A stretch of 64,000 bases of DNA from Acanthosepion esculentum (GCA_964036315.1 OZ038509.1:33878999-33942998), one strand, 5' to 3'. Numbered from the stretch's first letter, positions 47,400 to 58,302 are shown. Program-made: numbers and translations. Notes: generated by a model from the sequence alone, not told the origin.

Positions 47400-48420
47400 T
47401 CTCATTATCTAAATCTATTTTTTCTATTTTGAACATTCTTTTTTCTTTCTTTCGTTTTTCTTTTGACACTTTTCTGTCTTGCTTTTCTTTTCATGCTTTC
47501 TTTCTTTTTATTTGCTTCTTTCTATCTTTTTACCATTCTCAATTATTTAATACTATCCTAATTTAAACGTACTTTGTTCTATTTTAGGCTTCTTTCTTTC
47601 TTTCTTTCTTTCTTTTGACACCTTACTGTCTTGTTTTTCTTTTATGCTGTTTTCTTTTAACCATTTATCAATTATTTATTACTCTCTTTATCTCAACATA
47701 TTTTCTTTCTATTTTATCCTTCTTTCTTTCTTTCTATACTTTTCCCTTTTTCTTTTCATTCTTTCTTCTTTTCGTTTTCATTCTTTTTTCTCATCCGTTT
47801 TTCTTTACATTTATTCTTTTTTGTTTGTTTCCTTTTCGTTGTTTTCTTTCTTTCCCTCTCATTTCTTTTATCTGAATCTCTAACTTTCTTTACTTTGGTT
47901 TCATTCATTTGTTTTTCTGTTCATGTTAAATCGCATCTTTCATTTCTTTTTGTTTTCATCTCTGTTGTCATATCTCTTTCTCCTTTCCTTTAATTCTCTT
48001 TTCTTTCCATACTTTTTAGATCTTCATTTTCCACCTCTATTTTTATTTCTTGCTTTTTCCTTTATTTTCTTTTCTTTCATTATTTCTTTTATTATTTTAC
48101 CTCATCTTCTTCTCATTTCCCTCTCCACATTTTATGATTTCTTTTTTATATCTCCTTCTTTCTTTTTTCTTTTTTTCTCGTCCGCTCATCTTTTGTTTTC
48201 TTCTTTCTTAATTTGTACCTTCAAAAATCTTTATTTATTTATTTTCTAAAGTGATTGCCATTTATTACTTCCAATTCTTTCCTTCTTCCTGTCTTTTTTC
48301 TCTTTATCCTTTCTCTTCCTTCTTATCCTTCTATTTTTTCCTCTTTCGTTCCTTTAAAACCATTTCTCTTTTTCTGTGTATTTTGTTGCTTTCGTTTTTT
48401 AAGTTTTAAATTTTTTCATG
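47400..48420. repeat. 1-kb pyrimidine-rich tract
   Basis: Nearly pure T/C on the plus strand for about 1 kb, built from TTTC, TTTCTTTC and TTCTTTTT motifs without a fixed period, except for (CTTT)n around 47592-47615 and 47721-47740. Several open frames of 70-110 codons here are phenylalanine/serine/leucine runs produced by the composition. The region 47096-47399 before it holds nothing recognisable. Confidence 0.95.
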
Positions 48421-48710
48421 GTCAACCCAGACAACTGACGAATCACTATTGTGTATATTTCAAAAGGTAAGAAGTAAACAATTTTTTATATGTTGAAAAT
48501 GATTTCATTTCTTAGTGTCCGTTGTTTTATTTTTATTTTAGGACTGTATTCTTATAAAAAATTTTGGACGAGTCCTTCTACTTTCCCTGACTGCCCTGGA
48601 CATAGGTTAGTATTACCAATAAATACAAAAAAAAGTAAAATTACAAGACACAGTCGAAGGCAAAAGTTTGTGTCAAGGTCATATTTTTCTTATAATCTTA
48701 ACTGATCACT

Positions 48711-48870
48711 TCTGATTTCACTGCTTGTAGACAAAATGACCCCAATCTTATATGGTAGTGCTTCGAGATTATTGTACAGTTTCAACCTTGAAATTAGCTA
48801 CGTAAATATATTAATCTCTGAGTAAAAAAAATTTTGACCCTTATAAATTCGAAGTATTCTTGAAAATATA
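48711..48870 (+). repeat. 160-bp repeat, copy 1 (inverted partner at 54.9 kb)
   Basis: From TCACTGCTTGTAGACAAAAT GACC to AAATTCGAAGTATTCTTGAA AATATA it is the near-perfect reverse complement of 54883-55042. The only clear difference is an insertion of about 10 nt (TTTCGAAGGGT) in the second copy. Confidence 0.93.
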
Positions 48871-49299
48871 ATTCAAATAGGGGCAAGTAAAAAATATAAG
48901 GGGGATAAAAATAATTACGATGTTTGTCCATTTGTTCAGATTTTGATAAATTTTCAGTATTCCGTAGTGGTGTTTCCAAAACCTTTCTAATAGTATCTGA
49001 TTTTAGTGCCTTACTAAACATAGTATCAGCAGCCGCCCTGGGGTTATAAAACAAGCAAATCCTTAAAGTATCTCTCTTGCGGGTTTTCATCCTTTCGAAG
49101 CGTGTGTGTCCCCCTCAATTTTAAAGTATTATCCCTACTTTTAATAACTAATAGACTATACGTTCTTTTTAAACAAATAAATACATTAGACTTACGGAAT
49201 AATTTATACACACCTTATAAAACACCCAATACTAATCCTTTGTATATACACCCTGAATCTAATCATCTTCCATCTATAATTAAAGATATGCCTTTATCT
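48871..49299. other. Unassigned stretch before a Penelope-like relic
   Basis: Open on both strands in places (98 codons minus at 48794-49090) but without a recognised motif. Given its position it may be decayed upstream sequence of the Penelope-like element. Confidence 0.4.
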
Positions 49300-49955
49300 A
49301 TCTAAAAGGGAATAAGTACAAATTCAGCAAATGAGAAACTTTTCTATGAACATAGTAATTTATATAATAAGGCTCTAAAAATAGGGACGACAAATGCCCA
49401 AAACTCAATTATATGAAAAATGAAAAAGTAGAAAAACCATTTGGTATACACACCCGTACAACCAAATGGTAATAATAAATTAGGACAAAAAATCCTTGCA
49501 TTAATCGTTAAACACTTTCCTAGAAACAGTAAACTCAATAAAACATTTAATAAAAAATATTCTAAAATTAAGTTACAGTTGTACTGAAAACTTAGAAATG
49601 AGTATAAAGAAACATAATGCTAATATCTGGAGTAAACCCTTAGACCAAAATCATAAAAATTTAGATAGTAAAATAAAAAGAAATGAAAATAAAGGAAAAT
49701 TATGTAACTGTAGAAATCCTCAAAACTGTCCTCTTAATAATAAATGTAGCACTAAATGAGTTGCGTACCAATGCAATATCTCATCTATTGAAGATCCATA
49801 CGAAGTTAAAGGTCACATTGGATGCACAAGACATGAGTTCAAGAAGCGTTTTAACCAAATTCAAAGCTCTTTTAAAATAAGTAAATACCTGAATCAAACG
49901 TCCCTATCTAAATACTTCTCGCATTTAAAGGAAACCAATAAAAACGTACTGTAAA
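49300..49955 (+). pseudogene. Penelope-like element, C-terminal GIY-YIG part (type 1)
   Basis: From 49566 the frame reads LSYSCTENLEMSIKKHNANI W, then GKLCNCRNPQNCPLNNKCST K (cysteine cluster C-x-C-x5-C-x5-C that links reverse transcriptase and endonuclease in Penelope-like proteins). After one stop it continues VAYQCNISSIEDPYEVKGHI then GCTRHEFKKRFNQIQSSFK and TSLSKYFSHLKETNKN, ending near 49954. The GIY-YIG signature is degraded (VAYQCN and GHIG in place of the tyrosines), but the arginine of the KKRF helix is kept. The reverse transcriptase upstream is not recognisable. Confidence 0.83.
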
Positions 49956-50505
49956 ATGGAAATTACTAAGAAAAGCTAGAATCTGTCGGTCATTAAATGG
50001 CCCATGTCCTGTGTGCATACATGAGAAATTATATATTGTTAAGTTCATAAAAATAAAAATTTGCTTAATCAAAGAAATGAAGTAGGTATTTTCTGCAGAC
50101 ACTGTCAAAGATTTTCCTTATATGATAATTAAATATGATAAAATAAATGAAACGTACATATTTAAACTTGACCGTTAAATAATAATTTTTAAATAAGAAA
50201 CTAATTCTAATGTATTTATTTGTTTTAAAAGACGTATAGTATATTAGTTAATAAAAGTAGGAATAATACTTTAAAACTGGGGAAATTGATTTTAAATATT
50301 AAAAATACAACGAACTTTTGGAGAAAATCTTTGTGTATAAAATTAGAAATTAAACAGCAAAATAAAGCGCAAATAAATAAAAACAGACGACATGCGAATA
50401 AAGAATGACAGCCACACCTACCCTACTTTAACTTAACCTGATTTTGAAAGTAGCTTAGATTTGTATACTATTTACATTATTCAGACTATTGTCCTCATTT
50501 TTGTC
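49956..50505. other. Gene-free AT-rich stretch
   Basis: Lysine/asparagine-rich broken frames follow the GIY-YIG relic and may be its 3' untranslated region. Confidence 0.4.
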
Positions 50506-50509
50506 GCCA

Positions 50510-51220
50510 TATTTATTACAACGTTTCGGCCGTTTTACGCTCCGCCCTTCTTCAGGTGGTTTGAATGTCGAACTGAACCCTTTATTTCGCTCATTTGGTT
50601 AGACAGTTCTAGTTCCACGTGTCAGATATCAGTTATCTGCTGTTAATTCCACTCTCCAAGTTCTCCATGCCTCATCCAGGTATTGAACTCACACTCTTTG
50701 GCTCCTGTCACTGAATCTAACTAACTTCTTTATCCAGTGTCATGTGTCCTTGATCTGTGTATGAATTTCTGTGTATTATAAACCTAATGTCTTCAGCAAT
50801 CATTTTTTACCAGTGCTCATATTGCAATTTTTGCTGTTATCATTGCGTGTTTTTACCAGAGCTTATATTGCAATTTTTGTTGTTGTTATCGATTTTCTCT
50901 GGGACTCATTATTACTGGTTCCCATATTGTATTCATTTCTATGCTTGGTCGGCTCAGGATATTTTTGTGGCCTAGCATATGTGCTGATTCCTTGAGTTTA
51001 CGAATTTTCCAATGACGTTCTTTGTCTATGATCTCAACCTGATCCCACAGAGGGCGGTGATCCCCTTCTTCTCTCCACGCCTGATTTTTCCACTTCCCCT
51101 CGTGTTACAGCTTTCTCGTGTTTTTGAAGCCTTACCTTAAGGGGGTGGTATGTCTCCCCTTTATATTTCTTTCCGCAGATGCACGGGATAGCGTACACGC
51201 ACACAGGTAGAATGTGAACA
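50510..51220 (-). pseudogene. Penelope-like element, GIY-YIG domain (type 2)
   Basis: Minus strand from about 51200: VCVYAIPCICGKKYKGETYH then PLKVRLQKHEKAVTRGEVEK SGV; after a frameshift near 51058 it reads DHRPLWDQVEIIDKERHWKI RKLKESAHMLGHKNILSRPS IEMNTIWEP to about 50885. The layout is that of GIY-YIG domains of arthropod-type Penelope-like elements (Y-IPC-CG--Y-GET...R--EH; W------I----....RK--E). Only the first tyrosine of the signature survives clearly. The protein is quite different from the relic at 49.5 kb, so two lineages are present. Confidence 0.83.
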
Positions 51221-51267
51221 AATGGAGTATAATTTTACTGTACGTAACATTTACTACATATCATTAT

Positions 51268-51270
<3 letters not shown>

Positions 51271-51335
<65 letters not shown>
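51271..51335. repeat. (TA)n microsatellite
   Basis: Pure TA, abutting R4 copy 2. A further tract is at 51656-51699. Confidence 0.97.
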
Positions 51336-51338
<3 letters not shown>

Positions 51339-51339
51339 A

Positions 51340-51490
51340 AATATAATCTTAAAGTGTGCTATATTTATAGGAAAAAGTGCTCAATATTAGAGATAGGGCG
51401 TGTGTAAATATAAAAGTGGACATGGAAGTCAGCACTTAGAGGCGACAGTCTGTTTCATGCTAGTGCAATCATCAGGCAACTAGTGCTGTT
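51340..51490 (+). repeat. Repeat family R4, copy 2
   Basis: Aligns with 28830-28985 (see there), in the same orientation and in the same position relative to a (TA)n tract. Confidence 0.75.
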
Positions 51491-51652
51491 ATTTTCTCGG
51501 CTATTTATATATAAGGGTCAGTGGTGCTTTATGGGTAGTCTATTTTGGCGGTTACTTTTACCGGAATTCGCTTATTTGTTTATTTATTTATGTCAAATTA
51601 TTTTGCTTGTTTTTTTGTTTGTTTTTTTTTAAATTTTATTTTTATTTTTTAT

Positions 51653-51703
<51 letters not shown>

Positions 51704-51759
51704 TCTATTGCATTGCTGTTATTTTTGCTACAAAATTGTTATACGTTCATACTATTTTG

Positions 51760-51880
51760 ACTCCAGTCTGGTGGTTAAATATTTGCTCATTGCTAGAACC
51801 CTACAAAACCACCATATCAGAGGCCTTGCTGCTGGATGTTGTTTATCGTCATACGCAGAACTGACTTATTTCCTCTTCTT
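51760..51880 (+). repeat. Dispersed repeat family R2, partial copy 3
   Basis: GTCTGGTGGTTAAATATTTG CTCATTGCTAG and ATCAGAGGCCTTGCTGCTGG ATGTTGTTTATCGTCATACG CAG match the middle and end blocks of 22840-23640. The AACAACAGCAATTAAGAGG block is deleted. Confidence 0.65.
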
Positions 51881-52204
51881 ACAATAACCTCATTCAGTAA
51901 CACTCTACCTTAAATAGCTCTAAGGCTTGTATTCGGTATACATTAAATAAAAAAAGTTATCGCAATATGTAATGCTGATCACGATTGATAGAACCTTATC
52001 TTTTATGAGTTATTTATATTTAATGGTCATAAATTTACAAATACGTTGTTGATGAAAATTACGAAAGTGCTTTTAAGACATTCCAAATGGGATAGCAACT
52101 ACTATTTGAAAAACAGCGCCATTAATTCTGATTTTCACGATTGATACTGTCGGAGTTAGCTCCTCCTCATTTCCTTAATCCTTCAACAGGGGTCTCTCTC
52201 CCAC

Positions 52205-52216
52205 GAGTATAAATAC
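52205..52216 (+). promoter_or_regulatory. TATA-box-like element
   Basis: GAGTATAAATACTGG sits in a GC-richer context about 60 bp upstream of the 56-bp array. TATAAATA is a strong match to the metazoan TATA consensus. No downstream open reading frame of note was found, so if functional it would drive a non-coding or retroelement transcript. Confidence 0.4.
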
Positions 52217-52220
52217 TGGC

Positions 52221-52984
52221 TGACCCTTCGCCTCTTTCTCTTTTCCGATTCAGTCCTTGGGCCGCCGTCTCGCGTGGAGATGAGGTAAAATCTCTCTTTT
52301 TCGAATCAGGCCTTAGGCCGCTACCTCGCGCGGAAATGAGGTAAAATCTCTCTTTTTCGACTCAGGCCTTGGGCCGCCATCTCGCGTGGAGATGAGGTAA
52401 AATCTCTCTTTTTCGACTCAGGCCTTGGGCCGCCATCTCGCGTGGAGATGAGGTAAAATCTCTCTTTTTCGAATCAGGCCTTGGGCCGCCATCTCGCGTG
52501 GAGATGAGGTAAAATCTCTCTTTTTCGACTCAGGCCTTGGGCCGCCATCTCGCGTGGAGATGAGGTAAAATCTCTCTTTTTCGACTCAGGCCTTGGGCCG
52601 CCATCTCGTGTGGAGATGAGGTAAAATCTCTCTTTTTCGACTCAGGCCTTGGGCCGCCATCTCGCGTGGAGATGAGGTAAAATCTCTCTTTTTCGACTCA
52701 GGCCTTGGGCCGCCATCTCGCGTGGAGATGAGGTAAAATCTCTCTTTTTCGACTCAGGCCTTGGGCCGCCATCTCGCGTGGAGATGAGGTAAAATCTCTC
52801 TTTTTCGACTCAGGCCTTGGGCCGCCATCTCGCGTGGAGATGAGGTAAAATCTCTCTTTTTCGACTCAGGCCTTGGGCCGCCATCTCGCGTGGAGATGAG
52901 GTAAAATCTCTCTTTTTCGACTCAGGCCTTGGGCCGCAACCTCGCGCGGAGGCGAGGTAAAACTTTCTCTTTTTCACTTAGGCC
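52221..52984 (+). repeat. 56-bp minisatellite, 13 units plus a partial one
   Basis: Units start with CTCGCGTGGAGATGAGG at 52269, 52325, 52381 and every 56 bp thereafter to 52941. The middle units are almost identical; the first two and the last (CTCGCGCGGAGGCGAGG) diverge, as expected for array edges. Each unit contains GAG-GTAAAATC (donor-like), a TCTCTCTTTTTC pyrimidine run and GACTCAG-G (acceptor-like), 25 nt apart. Array units are GC-rich compared with the flanks. Confidence 0.98.
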
Positions 52985-53226
52985 AATATGTGACATCTCA
53001 CAGATACAGCGTTTCCCATATTCTGGGAACACGCTAAGGACAATACACGTACGTACGGACACTCAACACAACACACACACATAACTCCTCCATACAAACA
53101 CTATGTAACTTTTCATGTCTTTGTGTATTAATATATTTGTTTACCCATAATATATATTTGTTTATCCATGTATATCGGTCTTGTTTGTTTGTCTTTGTCG
53201 TCTTTGGACTTAATTATAGTCCAACA

Positions 53227-54059
53227 TTCCTATGTAGCTGGACCGGCTAGCAGGAAATCTTAACCCAGAGATATCTCTTCACATCTTCACACTATCACCC
53301 CAACGTTCCTCTACAATAGACTCTTTTTTATGCTATGATAAATAAAAAACTCCACTATTTCTCTGATTTTAGAGAGAACGTTTTCTTCGAATTGATCACA
53401 TAGTTTTTCATTTCGTATCCTAATTCCTAATTCTTTTATGGCGTTCAGAATGTAATTACGCATTTCACCGCTATGAATTATGATTTAACCAACGAAGACA
53501 GTACCAAGTTTGATTGGTAGGTAAGTGCGTCTAGAATTAGTTTATCATCTCTTCTATTCGATAGTTTGTCGTTTATAGAGCATTTCAGGGTTTAATTGTG
53601 AAAACGGCCAAAGAGAGAATTTGGCCATAGTGCGATTATATTTGAAAGTCTGTAATTCTGATTTTTTGGTGCCTCACGATGATAGACCAATTTCAAGCAA
53701 TCATACGTAAATCTCTTTGATTTCATATAGAGTGGAACGTTTTCAAACAGATTCTCATATTCTTTCATCTCCCATCCAAAGTTCTTATTGTAAATATCAA
53801 CGCATCTATATTTGTCATGTTGTGCCAAAAAGTGTTTCAAGTAGAAGACCATCATTTTTTGCGTTATTTCGAATGTGCCAATTATGGTTCATTGCCGCCT
53901 TTCGTAGAGCTCTTCAGTTATTAAAATCAAATATTTCGAATTATTCTTGTTCTTTTCCCTTTCACTGCCAAATTGAGATTGAAAAAGAAGCTAACTTTCC
54001 CACAGTGAAAAAAGGACCTACCTAACAAACAAATACACGCAGCGCACACATACACAACA
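53227..54059. other. Gene-free stretch with an unrecognised open frame
   Basis: The minus-strand frame at 53592-53855 (87 codons, MMVFYLKHFLAQHDKYRCVD...) has a protein-like composition rich in aromatic and charged residues, but no family was recognised. It overlaps a 102-codon plus frame. It might be a decayed transposon or viral-type fragment; I do not assign it. Confidence 0.4.
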
Positions 54060-54062
54060 CAG

Positions 54063-54106
<44 letters not shown>
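54060..54106. repeat. (AC)n(AT)n microsatellite
   Basis: About 26 bp of AC then about 21 bp of AT. Confidence 0.96.
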
Positions 54107-54882
54107 TATTTCAAACGTTATTATTAGTGGATACTCGTATTTGAAATAGACTCCTTGTTAATATTTTCACTTTTAAACTCTGTGTATTACGTCTATCGGC
54201 CTTCGTATACAAGACATCGTAATAGAGAAATAAATCCATCAATTCTTTGGAAATTGTTTAATTACGTCTCGAACAACAGATACGGGCTTTGGAGAGAAAT
54301 ATATTAATAAAAGCGTGTGCTTTTTTTAAAAGGGAAAAAGCAGTATAGTTAAAACGCATCAAACTAAACTGTATTATTAAAAGATTTGTGCTCAGAATAT
54401 GAATTTCTTTGAATAAATAATAAAAGAATACGTTTACCTTCCGTATTTTACTATTGCTAATAATGATTACGTTTTTAACAAATAAAATTGCATTTAAACA
54501 ACTGAAAATCTTCTCCCTGTGTTTAATGATTTTGCCACTTACGAATTGATCTGCTGTCACTGATTTTGTTTAATTTTTTACTGCTATTATTTGACGTTCT
54601 TGCATTTCCACAACTAAAAAGGCAACATTACGCGGTGTGTAATTGTTAGCATTTCTTTTTATTGAACTTTATTCTATTTGAACATAGCGGGAAGTGAATA
54701 CACTCGCTTGTAGATACAATACGGCGTATAATCCGGTCAGGATGTGATATATTGGATGAAAACACTGGTCATCCAAAAGCCATAAGCTCACATTATAAAT
54801 AAAATAAAATAAAAATATAATATTTATAGGAATATAAAATTCAATATTAAATGCTTGGATTTCAACCTGGCAGTTATATTTT
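54107..54882. other. Gene-free stretch sharing a block with 63.05 kb
   Basis: The minus-strand string AGTGGCAAAATCATTAAACA with GGGAGAAGAT (about 54505-54545) recurs on the plus strand at 63050-63082 (AGTGGCAAAATCATTAAACA T-GGGAAGAGAT), and both translate as SGKIIKHRE. The shared unit is short and its origin unknown. Confidence 0.5.
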
Positions 54883-55048
54883 CAAGAATACTTCGAATTT
54901 ATAAGGGTCAAAGTTTCGAAGGGTATTTTTTTTTACTCAGAGATTAATATATTTACGTAGCTAATTTCAAGGTTGAAACTGTACAATAATCTCGAAGCAC
55001 TACCATATAAGATTGGGGTCATTTTGTCTACAAGCAGTGAAAGCAGAA
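54883..55048 (-). repeat. 160-bp repeat, copy 2 (inverted partner at 48.7 kb)
   Basis: See 48711-48870. The match ends at CTACAAGCAGTGAAAGCAGAAGT on this side. Confidence 0.93.
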
Positions 55049-55261
55049 GTTGATTGTTTTTTAAAGTCCATGCGCATCGATGTCTTTTTTCGTTGTGTCT
55101 TTATTCAGGAGTGAAATTAGTAAAAAGGGAATCAAAGCAGGAATAATGGAATAAAATGTTGAAAACATTTTTTAATTTGTTTTTATTTTATTTATTCGGG
55201 TTACATATATATCAGCTACCAAAGTCAATCTTCAAAAAATGAATTAATGCATATCCGTCAT

Positions 55262-55265
<4 letters not shown>

Positions 55266-55328
<63 letters not shown>

Positions 55329-55347
55329 GACGTATGTGTGTGTGTGG
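55266..55347. repeat. (TG)n microsatellite
   Basis: About 59 bp of pure TG, then interrupted TG to about 55347. Confidence 0.97.
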
Positions 55348-56435
55348 TTTGCTATAGTTTTATTTTTGTCTCATGCTTTTGACACTTCTACAAATTCTCT
55401 TAAAGATGCAAACAAATTTTGTCCTTCGGCCAAACAATCCGTTCTATTTTATGTCTCTGTTTACGTTTGGTTTTTCAATATCATTATTTTTCCTCTATTT
55501 ATTCAAGAAACACTTCCGTTGATGCGGACGTACTTATAAGTCTTTCCAAATTTTACGTTGCCGGATATCGATTGTATTACACGTTATCAATATAACGTGA
55601 AGTATTGATCCCAAGCATTTCTATGACCATGGTCATATTTAAATGCCTATATCCCGTTATTAGAAAAGTATCCCTAATAAAGTAAGTGCAGTACAAGAAT
55701 TTGAAATGGATAGTAAAAGGAGCTAACCCTTTACGATTCGGTAAAGTCAATCCTAAAATCTTCTTCTGCAAGTCATATCCGTAGTGACCACACGTTTATC
55801 AGAGCCATCCCTTCCGACGTTAATGGAGTACAGAAGCCACAAGGCCGTAAATCCCACTTGTTCCTCGAACGTTCTTCTAACAGTTAAGTCTGCAAATATA
55901 AATGATATTTGAAAGCCTTCTTTTTACCTATTGTCTATCGACACCTTTCTGTACATTAAACCCATTGAATTTAATAATTCATCGTGTTGCTTCTCTTCTT
56001 CAATTGTGTCTGTCTTTGACTTTGTGGGATTAACTGTAGCCAAAGAAAATCTTCATAGTAATTTAATAATAGCAGTCAATAATACTATTAAAACAACAAC
56101 TACTACAAATAAATATTAAAACAATGAATTGTGTCAGAAAGGATAATTGTGGAAAATAGTCATATTTATAATCATTGGCAAACTGAGATAAAAATATTAA
56201 ACATCCAATAAGAATTATGTTTCTCGTCCTATAATTGCAATTGGGAACTTCTGGGGAGACTTGCTGCCATATGTTTCCAACCTCTGCAAGAAAAACAAAT
56301 CAACAGCAAATTATTAGCAACATTAGCAACTTGTATGATCCTAATCTCTGCTACTCCACTACAATCTCTGTCATCGTGTCATTTAAACAGGGATAATGCT
56401 TCAGGTTGAAAACTAGTATATCTGACGATATCCTA
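55348..56435. other. Gene-free stretch
   Basis: No element recognised. Confidence 0.45.
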
Positions 56436-56439
56436 CATC

Positions 56440-57000
56440 GGACAGCAAGGCGCCTGATCGGGAGATTGGGGGTTTTAAGGAGCGTCGAACCACATCTCAA
56501 CCTCTATTGTCCCCATCCTGACTCGGGGTAGTAGCAACTATTAGGGTCCCCGCTATTGGTAAATAGTAACCCCACCAAAAAAAAAAAAAGAAAAGAAAAA
56601 ATCAACAGATCATTTTTATAGAAAAATGAGCAGCATTGCAACACTAAAAAAGTATAAAAATATCAGCAATATACGTTTAATAAAGAATTACCAACAATAC
56701 ATTTTTGTAGTTAAATTACCAGCAATACATTTTATGATCAAGAAACTGTATATCTAAAATCTTACCCTTTACCCTGAAAGTATAAAATGATCTACAAAAT
56801 ATTTACATTTCTGCATTAAATAATCGATAGAGCCGCTAAACATAATCAACCAACAAACAAGTATATGCATAAAAGCAGAGTATCATCTACCATGTATTCA
56901 AATGTGAAAGCAGAATAACATCTATCATATTTTCATTACTTCAAAGCGCCCAAGAAAATTAAATTTCGGCATTAAATAACCCATAAGGAGTTGATATGCT
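56440..57000 (-). repeat. Dispersed repeat family R2, minus copy 4
   Basis: The minus strand reads CAGCATATCAACTCCTTATG GGTTATTTAATGCCGAAATT, then a degenerate ATGTATTGCTGGTAATTT array (56640-56740), GGTGGGGTTACTATTTACCA ATAGCGGGGACCC, GAGATGTGGTTCGACGCTCC TTAAAACC and CCGATCAGGCGCCTTGCTGT CCGATG. Order matches the copies at 22.8 and 24.8 kb, and this copy supplies the fullest middle section. Confidence 0.72.
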
Positions 57001-57125
57001 GTTGAACAAACAAATCATTCTATTACTTTAATTCAACTGCTTACTAAAGTTGAACGTTATTATGTGTTCCAAAATCAGTGTCCAAAACAAAGAAATTATT
57101 ATTAGTTTATATCTAAATTAAGCTT

Positions 57126-57335
57126 ACAGTCATATCACGTCGAAACATTGGCTACCGTACGATCACCAAAGTTAAGCAATGTTGTAAGCGTGGATGTGCG
57201 GGTGGCACAAAGGATAAAGGTTCGGTATTGAAGATCAGAGAGCCGAGTTCCAATACCAGTTGGGTTCGTTATGTTCACTTACGTGAAAATAAACTTATAA
57301 TTTTTTTTCCTCTTCTTCTCCAGCAATGGGTTAAT
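57126..57335 (+). mobile_element. SINE with 5S-like and tRNA-like head
   Basis: Positions 57126-57186 align with the first 60 nt of 5S rRNA (CATATCACGTCGAAACATTG and GTACGATCACCAAAGTTAAG CAATGTTG). A tRNA-like segment follows from about 57197: GGGTGGCACAAAGGATAAAG (A box) and GAGAGCCGAGTTCCAATACC (B box). Then come the body blocks TTCACTTACGTGAAAATAAA and TCCTCTTCTTCTCC, as in the SINE at 10161. The remainder of the body is missing after about 57335. Confidence 0.75.
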
Positions 57336-57479
57336 TAGTAGGACTTGTATCAGTAAATCATTATTATCTCCAATATTTCTTGCAATCTCAAAACAAATTT
57401 TCTGGCTTTAAATAATCTCAAAATTTTTGATAATCCTTAAAAACCAAATCAATCACACAATCACTTAAACCATTTCCCG

Positions 57480-57960
57480 GACCTCACCAACTTAAGAAGG
57501 AATCCAGAAGATTTGTCTAAGGAACACGGGTCGATGGAACACTGGTCTGAGGAATATTGGTCTGAGGAATATTGGCTTAAGAATATTGGTCTATGGAACA
57601 CTCGTCTAAAGAATGTACGTCTAAGAAATATTCGCCTAGAGAATTATGGTTTAGTGTCGGTTGTATCAATATACAAACAATGCATGTCAATAAATGCATG
57701 CAAACCACGTGTATCATCAGCAATTAAGGTTGCTGAGACTGTCTTGAATATTATTCTGTAATATAATGAATATCAATAAAATTGAGTATTTTCTACATAA
57801 TAATAAAATATTAATTTATTAGAAAATATTATTATAATGACCAATACTCCTTAGACGGATATTCCTTAGACAAATGTCCGTTGACAGGTTTCCCTTAGAT
57901 CAATATTCGTTAGGCGAACATTCCTAAATCCACTTAAGAAATATTCCATATCGATAAGAC
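57480..57960. mobile_element. Foldback element with minisatellite arms
   Basis: The left arm (57505-57650) is about ten degenerate 15-16-bp units of GGTCTGAGGAATATT. The right arm (57840-57930) is about six units in inverted orientation (CAATATTCCTTAGAC-like). The centre (57650-57840) is AT-rich with no transposase. Such inverted iterated ends resemble foldback-type and IS630-like elements; compare 42863-44083. Confidence 0.7.
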
Positions 57961-58277
57961 ATCTATTCTAAAGATGTTTCAGGAGCTTTGACATGAGATC
58001 CTGCATATTCTATGAATTTAAACTGTCGGTTTTTAAAATGTTTATTTTAAATATAAGCTGATATATCACTTGTCGAATTTGATACAACACAAATCTTTCA
58101 AATCTGTATGTTAAATGTCATATAGATGATTTAATAATGAAAATCTAATCTGTCAAGTGTTGTTCTCGGGTGAATATATCTACACATATCCCTGTAGTTG
58201 TCACAGACGAATGCTCGCTTTTATTTTACACCCGTCTCTCATTCAATTTACCTGTATATACAATTATGCATGCCACC

Positions 58278-58302
58278 GCACACACACACACACACACACA
58301 CA

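Larger units (their letters stand above)
52148..53226 (+). repeat. Possible solo LTR or promoter-bearing repeat containing a minisatellite
   Basis: The segment starts TGTCGGAGTTAGCTCC, carries a TATA box at 52208, a long tandem array and an AT-rich 3' part with TTGTTTACCC repeats, and could end at TCCAACA (53220-53226). TG...CA ends and the TATA box are LTR-like. However, the 4-5 bp flanks (GATAC and TTCCT) do not match as a target duplication, and no internal retroelement sequence is attached. The LTR reading is weak inference. Confidence 0.35.

Noticed and set aside
47615..48470. Four frames of 71-108 codons rich in F, S and L
   Set aside because: All lie in the polypyrimidine tract; composition alone produces them.
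52221..52984. CRISPR-like array
   Set aside because: Units are contiguous 56-bp tandem copies with no unique spacers, in a eukaryotic genome.
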